Source of the DNA: Anseranas semipalmata | Lineage: Eukaryota; Chordata; Aves; Anseriformes; Anseranatidae | Reading direction: 5' to 3' | DNA: 64,000 bases | Assembly (NCBI GenBank): GCA_013399115.1 | Contig: VXAA01001244.1 | Span: 442,734 to 506,733 of the forward strand | Shown: piece after piece, positions 1-13,312 of the stretch | Numbering within the stretch: position 1 is the first letter of the stretch | Layout: every line of letters begins with the position of its first letter | The notes under the pieces: model-generated | The model's database searches: none | Seen by the model: only the letters and a program-made list of their open reading frames with translations | What the model was told of the DNA's origin: nothing | Made by a program: the position numbers and the translations under genes

Positions 1-2147
1 CCAGCAGTGGTGAACAAGGCAGGTGAGCTGACGGCGTTTGTCTAGGGTGAGTGCCAGCGGGGAAGAACGGGAGTGGAACAGCAGAGCTGCTGAGAGTCAT
101 GAGGAAATTATGTGGGGCTGGGACAGACTCGCCTCTGGGTCTTCCCCACATTTTAAAACCTGGAATGCCATCTCAGGGTTGAGTAGAGAGCTTCTACCTT
201 CCTGCAGCTCCATCTATATGGATGAGACAGTGTCTGTGCTGCTGAGTTGGAGGCACTTTTGTCATCCCAGTGCCTGTGTTGTAGTTTCCCCCCTAGGATA
301 ACAAACATGTGGCTCAGCGCATGGCAAGAGAGGATTCGAGACTTGCGTTCAGGCCTGGATCTCTGACTGGAAAGACTGAGCTCTGCACACCACTGAGCGA
401 AGCTCCTTGCAGCTTTCTGCCCAGAAGCTGTCTCCTGTGCCAACTCTCAGCTCTGCCCAGCTTTCCCAGAATGTTGTGCAAAAACCACACTACTTTCTGC
501 TCCTAATTGCACAGAGCTCAAAATTAGGATTAGGATGTGTGGCTTAAAAGTTATTTGTTGGGTATTGTCACGATCCAACTTTGGAAAAGCGGGTGTGTAG
601 GAGCACACCACTGAAAATATCCGCTATGGCGATGATCCTGCAGAGGTCATCTAATGTGATGGAAACAGCTTTTGTGTGGGTCTGCTAAATAAGAAATGAA
701 AAGAGGTTTTTAAACGTTTCAACTTCTGCCTAGGACTGTTGCAACCCTCCCATTATTTGCTGCATCACCCTCCATCCTTCTGCTGGAGAGACGAGGAATG
801 CAGCCCTGCTGTTTAATCACTTGCCTTTACTGCTCACTTGTGGCTCGTACTTACTCCTCAGCATTGCAAGTGGAATGCAGTAGCACTGCTTTGCCTTACC
901 ACCGTGTAGCTGAGAACCAGGCCAATATCATCAAAATTCAAGGCATTCCTTTCCAAAATGCATTTTACATGGAAAAGTACCCTTAACTCTCTCTAGCCCT
1001 GAATACCAGGCCTGAGGTCCTCTTTACCTGCCAATGATGCTGGGCAAGCTTACAGCCCAGATAAATCACAGGCCGCTGAGGAATGGGCGGCGCCTCCTAT
1101 TTCACCACTTGAAAGGCAGCTTTTAAAAATTGGTTGGAATTCAGCCTTTAATTTTGCACCCACAGATTTGAACCCATAATCAGATGTGAGCGAGGATTTA
1201 CAGATCCCATCTGCCGGCGTACTAGGGACGTCACCGTCCATATTGCCTGCCTAACCCAAAAGAACAGTTAGATAATTAAATGTCTAAATGTCTTTACTTT
1301 TTTTTTCCACCACTGATTATGAACAGAGAATTAAAAGGCATTGGCTCCTCTGCACACACTGGGTAAGGATTCTTGTCCCCTGTATCTCCAGGTCACTCGC
1401 TCTGTATCTGTAAGTGCTCCCTGCAGCTTTCCCGCTCTACACCCGGCTGCTTTCCTAAGAGGAGCCCTCTGACATGCTACTCCAAACAGAATTGTTTGTT
1501 TAATGATTAAAAACAAAACCCCAAACCCACACACTTCCTAAAATGAGACTTAATTTAGAGGGGGATTCTTTAAAAAGTATTTATTTTCTTTCCTTTTCCA
1601 ACTCCAAACTTCAGAAACATTTCCAATGCAGCAGATGCCGCATGCATGGCTTGGGGCTGTGCCTGCAGGCAGCCAGAGCCTCCGCATTGCTTCCAGGGGA
1701 TGCTGCTCTGCTCAGCCCAGCAGAAACTTCTCCTTTTCAACAGCGCTCCTGCTGCAGCAGAATTTGGAGGGGGACATGGAAGGGTTTATGGCGTTGCCTT
1801 GTTTTTCTTCTTGTCACCACTGCAAAACAAATCAGTAAAAACCCTGCAGCTTCGGTTCTCTGACAATGACGGGGAAATGATTCTTTGGTTTGTATCCTTG
1901 CTTGAAATGTCACTCCACACCTGAAAGAAAAAGTAATAAGTAAAATGAAAAAAAAAAAATACATGCTTTTTCATTTCTTGCCTAAGTGTATGCAAGAAGT
2001 ATGAAGGGAGAAGGTCTATTTTTTTGCTGCGAGAGTAATTGAAGTAATCGATGAAATTTGTGTTTACTGCTGGGTGGTGTCATATTTAACTAACTTCATT
2101 CATACAATGAAGTTGAATGGAGCAAAATGATTGGATTTACCTTGAAG

Positions 2148-2170
2148 TAGGTGATAAGTAGGTGATAAGT
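2148..2170. repeat. Two-copy tandem repeat of an 11-mer
   Basis: The 11-mer aggtgataagt is repeated twice head to tail, and a further partial copy (cataagt) follows. A short local duplication with no evident function. Confidence 0.8.
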
Positions 2171-2299
2171 CATAAGTATTGCATCAGTTTTTAGGAAAAA
2201 TGAAAACCTCTGCACAGAAGCAACCTATGGCTCATCAGGTTTTGGATGTCCTCTCCTGCAGGACCGTGATCTCGGTGAGCTGTGACTGATTTCCAGACG

Positions 2300-2319
2300 G
2301 CTGGATGTCGCTGGATGTC
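2300..2319. repeat. Two-copy tandem repeat of a 10-mer
   Basis: The 10-mer gctggatgtc occurs twice in direct succession. This looks like a local slippage or duplication event. Confidence 0.8.
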
Positions 2320-5300
2320 AGGGGCTGTGAGCCCCCTGCATTGAAGCCACTGGATGGGAGTTGCATTTTCTTCTGAGGCTGTGGTCTCGGCTGTGTTTCT
2401 CAGTCTGGATCATGATTAATGCCGTGCCCAGGCTACAAATTTAGAATTTTTATAACTGGGCATTGAATTTGCTTTATCTATTTCCTGACTCATTTGAAAC
2501 TGTGTCCAGCAAAGCCTTTTTCCTCCCCTGGAAAAGCTTTGTAAATCTCTTATCATGCTTTCTTTTTGGAAAGATTCTGATTTTCCTCTCCCTCCTGCCT
2601 TTTACTCTGGAACTTGTAGCACATGTATTTTTGTCATAAGCACATACTACTCTTTATGCCTCGAGATTCATATTAATTTTTCCACCCTTCATTTGCATTC
2701 ATTACTTTGTTTTGTTGCAATTTAGATTGTAAAATCTATGGGGTAGGAATATGTAATTTTACTTGTGTGTGCAAAACACAACCACAGAGGTACGCAAATA
2801 ATAATGCAGGAGGCATATCGTGTATTTTCATTGGCTACCAATGTGTTTTCAGGAAAAGCTCTTTTTTTGCAGATGGGCAAGCAGCATGGAAATCAAGTGG
2901 AATTTGTAACTTCATTCCCAGAGATTAATTATTTTGTGCTCTTTGTTGCATTCAAACCGCATGGAGCAACAAGGCTCAGCTAATGTCTGATGCCATGTAG
3001 ACGGTGGCTGGGTGGAAGACCACTCACAAACCCCCCAGGACTGGGGCATTCATGTTGTTAGACCCAATGTTCACCAATTTGCGGGGAGCCATGGAGTGCT
3101 GGAGGTAACCACCTCCTCCAGGCAATGTCGCGACAGGACCCTGATCCCTTGCAGTCCACTGATGTTTCCACAGAGGGATGTTTGCCCCAGCCTCTTGGCC
3201 CACTTCCCAGTAAGGATAATTGGATTTCTTTTTCTACTTTCATTTCCAGTGCCTGTTAAATGCCATGCAGTATTTACTCCGCTTTTGCTGGCCTTAAATA
3301 TTGTGCGGCATTGCTGAATGCCTTTACCTGTCCCAGCGGCAGTGGTGTAGGGGGGGTGGAGGAAGTGGTGGGGGCAGAGAGAGTTTGTGAGGCTGTGCAG
3401 GCTCCTTCCAGATGAAAGACCCTGTCCTAGGAATATCAGGTTTTATTATTTATTTAAGGGATGTTTTCATGACACTGCAATTTCTAACCCAGCATGGTGA
3501 GGCCGTAAAATAATAGTGGGTCTGTTTGGAAGAATGTGTTTTATTTGGCATGTTTGGGGAATGGCAGTACAAAGGAAGAAAATAAAGTTGCAATGTTTAT
3601 GGCAGCTGGGCTCTCTGTCCGTTGGTAACCACTTACCACAAATAACTGCTTGCTGGTGCCCACACATGATATTTTAAGATGTGAGCTCTTAAAAAGAAGC
3701 TCTTAAACATCAGCAATATTTGGTGCTGTACAGCCTTCTGGCCACCACATAATGATGGCAATGTTTTTTATGAAAATGAAACTCATCACATTCTGGTCTT
3801 TGCTGTAAGACCTCACATCAATCACTCAACCCCAAGCCGTGCCTCACACCTTTTCAATTCCCCCAGCCTTGCTCGTTCCGTTACCTCAGGCCTAATGGCT
3901 CTTTTTTGCCTTCTTCCTTACTGCCAGCTCTTTGAGAAAATGTGCTCCCTCCAGAGCTGCTCGCTGAACATTTCTCCACTGGGGGCTTGGGGGAAACCCA
4001 ATCCAGGCTGCATGACAGACACAAGAACGCGGTTATTGACAGTTTCTTGCAATAAAACAAACAGGGCATAGGTACTAACAAGATCAAGCAGCAGGTAAGA
4101 CAAGTAAAAGAATTTTTGCCCCCCACAAAATTAACTGTGGGAGTCATTGCCACAGGATGTTGAGAAGGACAGAAATAGAAAAGATTTGAAAAGGGAACTA
4201 AGCAAATGAATGAAGGCTGGATTCATTGCTTGTTACTAAACGCAATGACTCAGATGAGGCACGCCGCTGAGAAAGCCACCAGAAGGCTGGTCGGAGCTGT
4301 GAGGGCAAGCGGCCCCGGGCATCCACTGCTGGGGCCGCAGCACATTAGGAGTAAAACAATTACAAAACATAATTACACAGTGTTGCACACTGTCTAAACG
4401 CAGTTAATTTAAGGTAAGGCTTTGCCTTACGGAGGGAGTGATCCAGTTCTTTCATGTTTTAATCTCTGAGTTCCCTCCTTTTCTGCCTAGTATTGTATTT
4501 CTCCTACGCTGCTGTGATAAGTTTTGTTTATGTGTGCTTCAGGGATATGACTGTGTCTTTGTTTCTGCAAGGTTGTCTCATGCAACTGAAAATAAAAGCA
4601 CAGTAGCTTTATTCATTCACTCTTACTTTCTCCTGGTCCTTGATATCTGCACAGACAATGACTCTCCTTGCTCCTTCGCCTCCTCCTCTGACCAGAGGAC
4701 AGTGAGTGCTGCACAAAGTCTTTCTACCAAGCTGGCAAATTGGTCTGGCCTTTGCCAAGTGTTTGGTCCTGGCCTGCTCCCTTGTCACAGAAGCTGCTGG
4801 TGGAACCGTGGTTCACAAAGGAGTGAGGCCAGTGCTGAGTGCCTGAAAACTCTTTCCATGAGCCTCTTCTGCTTTGAAAACCTCCCACCCACTGGTTGTT
4901 TTGAATTAGGGTTTTGGCTGGGGATCACTGAGTTACACAACATGGCATGAGAACATATAGTGCAAACAGAACGCAAAGCCGTGCGGTGGCCGCTAGTTGC
5001 TTATGTGGTGCCTTAGCATCACCGAGTACATTGTGACTTGGATCGTGCAGGCTGCAGTCAGCTGAAGTTCTTGCTCTGAGGCTGCGCTCTTTCCTCTCTG
5101 AGCTTACAATACTGTGAAGGAAAGGAAAGGAGAAATAAGCCACTGCTGCAGAAACCGTGTTTATCTTGTCTGTTCTCATTCAAGATGCCTGTACACAAAG
5201 AGATACTGATGGGCTGTGTGTCTCAGTGCCTTGCTGAGGGGGGCAGGCATCTCCGCGATGCTCAGCGCTGCGAGTCACCAGATGTCCTGGTGCTGCAGAG

Positions 5301-8300
5301 CGCAAAGGCGCCCACAGTAAACAACCACAGGGACAATGGGGACTCTAAGGAGGAGGAATGGGTTTGTACCAAGGCTAGCAACGGTACCTGAAATAACAAT
5401 GGGGCAATTCAGCTCTTTGGGGGGGCATACAGTGGCAAAAAGAATGAATGAGGACAGATGAGCAAAGCTGGGCTTGTGCAGGCTGGCACATGATAACGTT
5501 ATTGGTCCTGTCAGTTGATGCTGGATGAAGAATGCAGACAGAAAGTGCTTTTAGTCAGCTAAGTTAGCGTAGGATGTCGGTGAGGTTATTTTCTGGTATT
5601 TTCTGCCTCTTTCCCTGTCCCCTGAGTCACTCCTCGTCTCCTTTCATCTGATTGTGTTCCCGGTTATCAGGCAACAACAGGACCACAGGATTCCTGGCAT
5701 AGCAGAGTCAGCGCTAACCGAGGCGGGATCGATACAGCCAGAATTCCCTGGGTGGCTCCGAGCAGCTTGGGCAGCCTTTGAACACATCGACAGGCGGGTA
5801 ACTGGTCTGGGGCCTTCGCAGTGGAGGAAAGGTAATGGCAACGTCTAAGAAAAAAAATGATCTGATGGAGTTTTGTACTCCGAAAATTGGATCACTCTGT
5901 TTAGGAGCGTGAGCATGCACCGAGAAACCCAGCATCAGGCAGCTGGGCTTGAAGAGGTTGGTTTGTATTCTCGGTGACATACTTTGTAAAACAGAAATGT
6001 TAATGTAAATAGTGGCTGATAAAGGATTTTTTAAATGGCCCATTGCCATGAAGAAAGAGTTAGGCAAGCAAACAAGCAAACGCAGCTGAGAGAATGAATG
6101 TCCCATAACTCACAGTGCATTTATTTACTTACTTTGGCATGGGACACAGGTGTGAGTTCGTTCTTTGTTTCTTTCTGCAGGCTGGAAGAAAGCCTGTCTG
6201 CTCCTTGCCATGCAGGTAAAATAACTTGAGTATTGAAGAATATTCTTTAAAGCTGTGCTTTGCCACCTTTTTTTAATGAAAAGACACATGCCTGGTGGAA
6301 AAAGAAGTCCAAGGACCTACTAAAGTTAAATAAATAAAATCTGCAAACTGTTTTGTGCAGGGCTCTAACAATGGTTTTCATTTATTCTCCTCACCTCTCC
6401 CTGAAATAAGCTGCACTTTGAATGTTCATGGATTACTCTCCCCGGTTTTGCTTCCTGGCATGGATCTTTGCACATTTTCACCTCTCAGGTGTTAAAAATC
6501 TCCACGGGGCCCTGACTAGAGCCTTGCTCACTCTGTTTGGTTGCGTTACTTATTTGTATTTTACATTTTTCAAAAAAAATTTTCTAAATACCTTTTGATC
6601 TTAGCCAGCTTAGGCCCTTTTACAGAGAGTTTGACCATATCTTCTCAGAGAGCATGGGGAGCTTGTGAGGGTGAAGAGAGCAGGATGGAGGGCGGGCTGG
6701 AGGTACCAGCCAAGCACCCGCCTGGCGAGGGGCAGAGCTGGACTCAGCCTCAGTGAGAAGGGGTCCTGGGGTGCGCAGGGCGTGGAGAGGTGCCCCTGGG
6801 ACAGGCCAAGGCTCGCGGGCTGCAGAGGTCAGCCAGGAATCAGGTCTGGGGACAACAAGGGGCGTTTGCTTTGCCTGTCCCAGGGGAAGCGCCTGAGCTC
6901 AGTGTTGGGATGGGGGTAGGCTGAGAGCAAGCTCCATATGGAGAGGTCTAGGGTTAGAGGCATTAAAATATGAGATGTATTGGAAGTGCTCTAGGGGGTA
7001 AAAGGCTTGAGCTGGGAAGAGCCAGAGGAACCTTTTTTGAGGAGGACCGGACACATTCAGCTCCCGGAGAGGGTCTGTTTTCAGAACTAAGTCCAGCTGT
7101 GGAGAAGCTCCTCCTGGAGCCTTGGAGGGTCATGCCATACCACAGGAGGACAGCTGCTCAGGCCAGATGTATAACCTGGCTACCTTTCCTTACCTGCTGG
7201 GCAGATGAAGGGGACGGAGAATGCTTGGAGATAGTCACCTGTGTGGACTGAAGAGTGGTATCTGGTATGTGGAGATGTGGAGGCTGCAGACAAACAAGAG
7301 AGAGGAAGAGCAGACTTCTGCTCTAGGATGGTCCATACGTCTGGCTAATGATGGTAATAAAACAGGATTATCTGCTGGTCCTGGATTGATGGCCACAGCA
7401 ATTGCCGGATACTCTGCTTCCCTTTTGTGAGTAAATGAAGGTGGTGGCACGTGGAAATTACTTTTCAAAGCTAATTAGCTGAGTGTTAAGTCTTGTCAGA
7501 CACTTAACATATCAGTGAAGTACAACCTGCAGCCCCAGTAAATTTGCTTGCCCCACTGATACCCGTCACTATAAATTATTTTAATCCTCCTCAGCTGTTT
7601 CAATGCTTGTTTCAGGTTAGGCTTTACAAGGATTTGTTAATTTGTTTTTGGTACTGCCAGAATGCATCAGGACCTTTTCCAGCTAGGAGGAGACATGTTT
7701 CCTGCTCCACAGACTGTGTAATGCAAAGGTAAGAGGTTAAGAGAGAGACTTGAGAAAGGCAGTCAGGACATTGTGCTGATAGATCTTTGTTTTGATGGTA
7801 GAAGATGTTTGGGAGATTTCTAGCATGAGGACAAGCCCATGTTTGAAAGGGTCTGTGTTTAGAGGACCTGATTCAGGTCTCATGGGGGTGACTAGCAGCT
7901 CCCATGGAGCAGCAAACAGCCCGAGCCCCACAGGAGACGTCTGCTGCTGCTTACAGCAGGAGAGGGAAAAACACAGCAGCAGGAAAACAAATTCCCTGTG
8001 CCAAGGAGAGAAAAGGCAGAAAAAGGAGACAGCCATGGGTATGGCAAGTGAGCAGGAGCTGGGCTGTGAGGCCAGGGAAGAGTGGCCTGTCCTGGGTAAG
8101 CACAAGAGGGACGAGATGTCCCCGCCAGCTTGATAAGGAAAATAACAATCAGGGAAAATCCTTACTAGAGCTGACTCAAACGTTTTTGCCCTATCTTAAA
8201 TCAGAATGTTTGCTTTCACTGCTGATGATTTCTTTCTGGCTGCTGCACCTCCGCTGAAATTTTTGTGGCACAGATGGTTCCCTGGTAATTTGTGTGCACA

Positions 8301-8840
8301 TCCCTTCAGAAATATGTTCCTCCAGGAGAGCTTTTCTCTAAGCAACACCTGTTTGATATGAGTATTAATTGGAGAGAGCAATAAAGAAGTGGGCTGGCAG
8401 GTGAAAACCTTTCTCTTGATCTCCCTGTGCTTATCTTTAATGCTTTTAAGCTTACTGGTATCGAAATAATTAATTAAGGTGGCATTTCTGTGGTCAGATG
8501 AGAGTGCTCAATTGGCTCGCATCTCTTTGCAGCTGCTCAGCTGACATGTAAGCAAGCGTTTCTGTGCAGTGCATATGTGGCATGCTGCAGTCCTGGCGAC
8601 TGAGTGTAGGAGTTTATTTTGGAAACTGCTAATGGCTTTGTTTGCACATTTATTCCCTTTGCTGAGAGAGACTGCAAATTGTTGCTGTGACCTTTTGTGT
8701 GCATTACTATGATAAGAAGCTCTTTTGGAGGCAAGCAGGTCTAGTGCTTTGGAAACCCAGGAGCCTTCAAAAAAGCCTTCAGCCCATCTACTTGGAGGGA
8801 GGCATGATGCTGTTTGCAGCTGGACTCCATAGGCTGGATA

Positions 8841-10500
8841 ATATTTGCTAGGGTAAATATTTAGAAATTAGGCATAAGAATTTAAGAATACAAACAGACT
8901 AATGTACATAGTTATTGAAGACACTATTGCTCATTTTGAGGGTCCAGTTATGGAGACATCTCCAACCGTGCCAGGACTACCTTAAGCTGATTTCCAAAGG
9001 AGCAGAGGTTCTCAGACCAGGGGAATGTGCCTTTCTCCCATCTTCTCTGAGGAAAGTGTCAAGCTGTCAGATGCCAATAGAAAAGGGGCTTCTGGTTTCC
9101 AAAAGGGGAAATAGCGAACCACCCTGAAGACAGAGCAGCGCCAGACCTCACAAAGTGTTCTTATGTCTTCAGACCATCTTTTAATCATAGTTGAAAAAAA
9201 AATATTAATTTTTATATAAGAAACAAACTATAAATTGTGCTTGTTCTTTATTTTGGCACCAGGGTTGCATATACAGCATTTTTTACTGCCTTCATAAATT
9301 AACCCAAAACAATTAGCTGTAGTTTACTTTCAAGTTTTAGTAACGCTAGTTTCAATATATGTCCCCAGCTTCTATTAGTATGAAAAGTCTAATTATATGA
9401 ACTGTAACTTATGAGAGGGAAAACTGAATTGTGAAGGCATTTTTACTGGAAGTCCAATGTGCCTTGTTTTCTTGGTCAAATAAGTAGCATGAAACTGGTC
9501 ATTTAAAAATAGAACTCAAACAAACAAATAAACAAAGGAAGTACAGTGTTTGTTGCCTTTTCAATGTCCTTGGATTGTGTGTATAATAATATATAAAAGT
9601 AGGCACATTTCCATAGCTGCCATTCTAGAGTGAACAAAGCTTGTTATTAGATGTCTAGTCTAGTTTGTCTGATTTAAATCCCTGTCAAGGGGATGAGCAC
9701 ATGCTTGACATTTCTGCAGTAAACTGTCTAAAGTAATGCCAGCCCAGGCTCCGCTATGGGAAACTAGTAAAATTCATTCAGTATGTTCATGAGCAACAAC
9801 ACTAACTTTTAATAAACTTAGAAAGCATATAATTACTTTTGGCCACATATACTCAATTTTTCTACTTTTTGATTATTAAAAAAAAAAAGTGTAGGTTTTC
9901 TTAGCTATGGAAAAAGTACTAGCAAAATCCATACTTGTTTTACACAACTGGTTCTGTTTATATTGCCCACATTAAGCATTATGTATCCTCATATGAGAGA
10001 GGAATCTTGTTTACAGCTGTTGCTGAGAGCCATTACTTTAACAGATGAGGGAGGAAAAAGTGAAGAACTTTCCTAATGAATATGTAAGTAATGAGAATAG
10101 GAGAGAGAGCAGGAACAGTGACTTTAGCTCAGTTCCTTGAACTCTGTAAGCACTTTAAGTACATCCCTGAGCAATGGGGATCAGAGCCCCATTGAACAAA
10201 TAATGTAGGCATATATTTAAGTTTTATTAGCTTCAATGAGGCTTACATGTGTTCAATAACAATGTAAAAGAAGCGTTTGGCTAAACAGGGGTTCCACCTT
10301 TAGTTTTTAAATTATGGACAACAGTATTTGTCCTGATTTTCTTGATAGTTACAGATAAAACTGCTCTCTGTCTTCAAAATAGTATTATCTATGCTTAAAC
10401 ATGTGAAAGAAATAGCCAAAGGGTATTTCTCCCTCTTGGACTCCCTGGAGATGCCCATCTCATGTGACTGACAATCTGCCATCATTGCTGGTGCTTCTCA
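8841..10500. other. AT-rich block with few open frames
   Basis: This block is clearly AT-rich and has no open frame of 60 codons between 9128 and 10500. It contains many TAAT, ATTA and ATTTA-type words and few G/C runs. It includes an old palindromic repeat relic near 10155-10260. Such blocks near developmental genes are often conserved non-coding elements, but conservation cannot be judged from one genome. I recognise no gene. Confidence 0.5.
10155..10260. repeat. Relic of an old palindromic interspersed repeat
   Basis: A perfect 7-bp inverted repeat (AATGGGG at 10173-10179, CCCCATT at 10187-10193, 7-base loop) is followed by a stretch containing cttcaatgaggctta. Words of the type cccattga...ttcaatggg are typical of an old repeat family seen across birds, crocodilians and turtles. 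I do not recall the family name with confidence. Degeneration suggests an ancient insertion. Confidence 0.5.
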
Positions 10501-12898
10501 GTGCATCAGCTTGAAATATGGTGCTCCTTAAAATATCTCCTGTCTGCCTTCTCTTCTGAGTTGAGAGATCTTCACACCAAGGATGGTCTGTTTCCAGGTC
10601 TCAGTCCAAACTCTAGTAGGAAGTGGAATTTTACTGAGGTTGCTGAGAAGCCACCAGCCAGCTATTGGGGTCTGCCTAAAATGGGGGCAGACCAATGTCA
10701 CATAGCCTACAAAGGCAAAATCTCTCTCTTGCTAATATCCCAGGAAGTCAACCAAGGAGGCATCTCTTCCCACAGCTGTGAAAAACAGCAGACCCTAGAA
10801 AACAGCGCAGATATTTCAATGCTACTGTAACTCAGCCAGGAGGACCTGGCAGGTCTCTGTTGGGGCAGAGGAACAGAAGCAGCTCCCTCCTAGGGCGTTT
10901 GCACTGTTGACACGCTGCTTGTTTCTTTATTCCCCACCCACCAAAATGCACAGGAGAGAAAAAGGGGATAAATGGGAAAGAAGTCTAACACACCCTCCAA
11001 ATCCTCTGCACGGTGATTAACAGAACCTAAGCTCTCTGACAATAACTTAGTATGGCTTTTGAGTTGTGGCTAGGACAGAGATGTTCTGGAATCGGTATCG
11101 TAATTGGTAGTCATCGCTTTGGACGTTGCTGTACAAGCCAGATAGTCCAGATGTTGTTCGTGTATTTCTTACAGAAATAATTCCATTCACTGAATCTTCA
11201 CATCTATCCAAATGTTTTTTGCCACGGCAGTTAGTTAACCAGCCTAAAGGCCAGTATAAATGGCACATGACCAAGACCAGAAATCAGCACACAGAAGTGG
11301 CCTGTCCCTCGTGCCTTTGCTGCTGGCTCTGCTGAGCCCTTCCCAGGCTCCCTCCAACAAGGTGCCTCCGAAAGGCCTGAGGATGCTCTAAGCAACACAC
11401 AGCAGCTACAAATTCAGCCAAGACTGATGTGGCTGGAGACATGCTGGCTCTGCCTCTTTCCAGCAGCAGCAGGAAGTGGTTTCAGAGATCCTACTTTGGG
11501 TTCGTGCCACTGAAACAGGGATATTTTTTCTGGTAAATAAAGAATGAGTGCAGTTTACTTTACCTTGGTAAACACAGTGTGAGTGTATGTGTAAGCCTGA
11601 CGCTAGCACAGAGTTCATGACTTTCAGAGGCTGGTCTGGAAGCCAGGGAGGTACCAGCAACCGCAGCCTAGTCTTAGGATTTTGTGAGCAAACAAGGCAG
11701 CATCGATGCCATTAAGGCTGATGGAGCAGCACAACGAGCAGTATCTTCCATGGAGGGATGGTCTTGGATGGACACGGAGTCCGGCCAGGCTGCTGGCTAA
11801 GTCCCGATATATCAAATAATACGGATAATCAATAAAAACAACAGATGAGGTAGAGTATGCCAGTGATAAAATGGCACTGTTAGGTGATGCAATTCATCTG
11901 TGGTACGGTAGTGTATGCACAATAACAATGAATCCATACGTTTTCACCAAATTGTGGAAGAAGTTGGGTAGCTAGGAACATCTATAAAGTGACTTCTGCA
12001 TTGAAGTCTGGATCGTGAGTACAGCATGTAACGGAGTTGGTTTCACTTAAAGAATGAGAGCAAGATGCTGCAGATCCCTGTAGCACAAGCAGCAGACCGG
12101 GGCTCTCAGTCGCTCTTGGTTGTTATCTGGTGGCTGGGAGCCACTGCTTGGATTTTCCTAGGTAACTAGGTTGAGTCCCAGATATAAGCCCCTTAATCAA
12201 TTTGTTATGGAAAAGAGAGTGAGCACTTCATGCATACAGATTTTTTCATCACTGTAAATTCATGTTTTCTTCGTGAAATCCCCACTTTGGGATGTCTATG
12301 GTGTCTTTAAAGTTTCTTTTATTAGAAAGACCTTCAAGGTTAACACCTGCCTGTAGCAGTTTTTCCTAAAACTTCACATCAGACAGAGTAACTAACATTT
12401 TACTCTTTATTAGTTTGCTGTCTGGGGAAAACTTTACTATTTTTTTTTCTGAAGATAAACAGGTCATCCAAACAGATGTTAATATGAGGATGAAGTCTTC
12501 TGTAAATAGAACTATGTTTAACATTTCCACTTCCAAGTGGTTCTTAGCACTGTTGCATCTCTTAAACCTTCACTGTGGGCTTCCTAATAGTTTATGTAGG
12601 TGTTTTCAGTCTCTATGAGAGTAGGGAGCGGCTGCCCTGCCATTCCTGCTGCCACGCTGCGTGCGTTGCTCCTCGGGTGCGATGAACTCTGTAAAAGACT
12701 TCTGTTTTTCTGAAGATAAGCACAGTTTTCATGCATTTCCATTCATCTTGCAGATCTTTTTGGTGCATTTTGATTATTTGTCAAACAAGTGTGTGACTGG
12801 CAGTGACAAATTGACCCTTATGGCATCATTGGTTCCTGCCAGGGTGTTTTCAGTAGCGGTCCAGTAGTATTAAAGGTGGAGACAGAGGTGGGTAATAT

Positions 12899-12960
12899 GG
12901 CCCCAATGAAGCAAAATGGAAAAACTCTCATAAACTTCAGCAGGAACAGGATTTAATCCC
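12899..12960. repeat. Relic of the palindromic ccaatgaag/aaacttcag repeat
   Basis: The segment reads like a decayed copy of the element with inverted cccattgaagtc and gacttcaatggg arms: ccccaatgaag is followed about 20 bases later by aaacttcagcagg and then a ggattta tail, which would be ggatcagg in less decayed copies. It lies 300 bases from a second copy of the same family at 13235-13312. Confidence 0.5.
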
Positions 12961-13003
12961 TGTTATTTTACAGTAAGACAAAACTACATGTGAGAGAAGC
13001 CTT

Positions 13004-13029
13004 TAAAAAAAAAACAAACAAACAAACAC
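13004..13029. repeat. A-rich / (AAAC)n simple repeat
   Basis: A run of A is followed by several AAAC units. It may be an old poly-A tail or simple slippage. No adjoining retroelement body was recognised. Confidence 0.7.
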
Positions 13030-13234
13030 AACATTATTAAAGAACAGTTGTGATTTTGCATGTCAAATGTATTTAATTATAAGGATTTTTCCAGTATCTC
13101 TAGAGAATTTAGGGACATTCAGTGGGACCTTCTTTTCTGTTTGGAAAATACTTTGCCCATTGTGGGCACTATGAGAGGAAAAAATTGAAGTAAGCTGTCT
13201 CCAATTGCAGTTGGAAATGTAATACAATGGGAGA

Positions 13235-13312
13235 GGGCTGAGACCCACAGGGAAGCCAGTGGCAGCACTCCCATTGACCTTAATGGGAGCTGGACCACGT
13301 CCCATAAGGCCT
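13235..13312. repeat. Palindromic interspersed repeat, best preserved copy
   Basis: A perfect 8-bp inverted repeat (CTCCCATT at 13268-13275 and AATGGGAG at 13282-13289, loop of 6) is followed by ctggaccacgtccc. Upstream lie cccacagggaag and ccagtggcagca, which resemble a decayed cccattgaagtcaatgg arm. This is the clearest of four related relics in the window. It was probably a small non-autonomous element, but that class assignment is inference. Confidence 0.55.

Larger units (their letters stand above)
1..8840. other. Intergenic region upstream of FGFR2, distal part
   Basis: No gene recognised. Open frames are short, overlap on both strands, and lack domain, splice or codon patterns that would mark an exon. 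The DNA is mixed in composition, with a G/C-richer part at about 6650-7150. It holds short tandem duplications (2148-2170 and 2300-2319) and ordinary A/T runs. In mammals FGFR2 is flanked upstream by a long gene-poor interval before WDR11; that is family knowledge, and WDR11 is not visible here. Distal enhancers are possible but cannot be shown from this sequence alone. Confidence 0.7.

Noticed and set aside
4438..4950. 170-codon open frame on the + strand
   Set aside because: No recognisable similarity, no splice context, and composition like the surrounding non-coding DNA.
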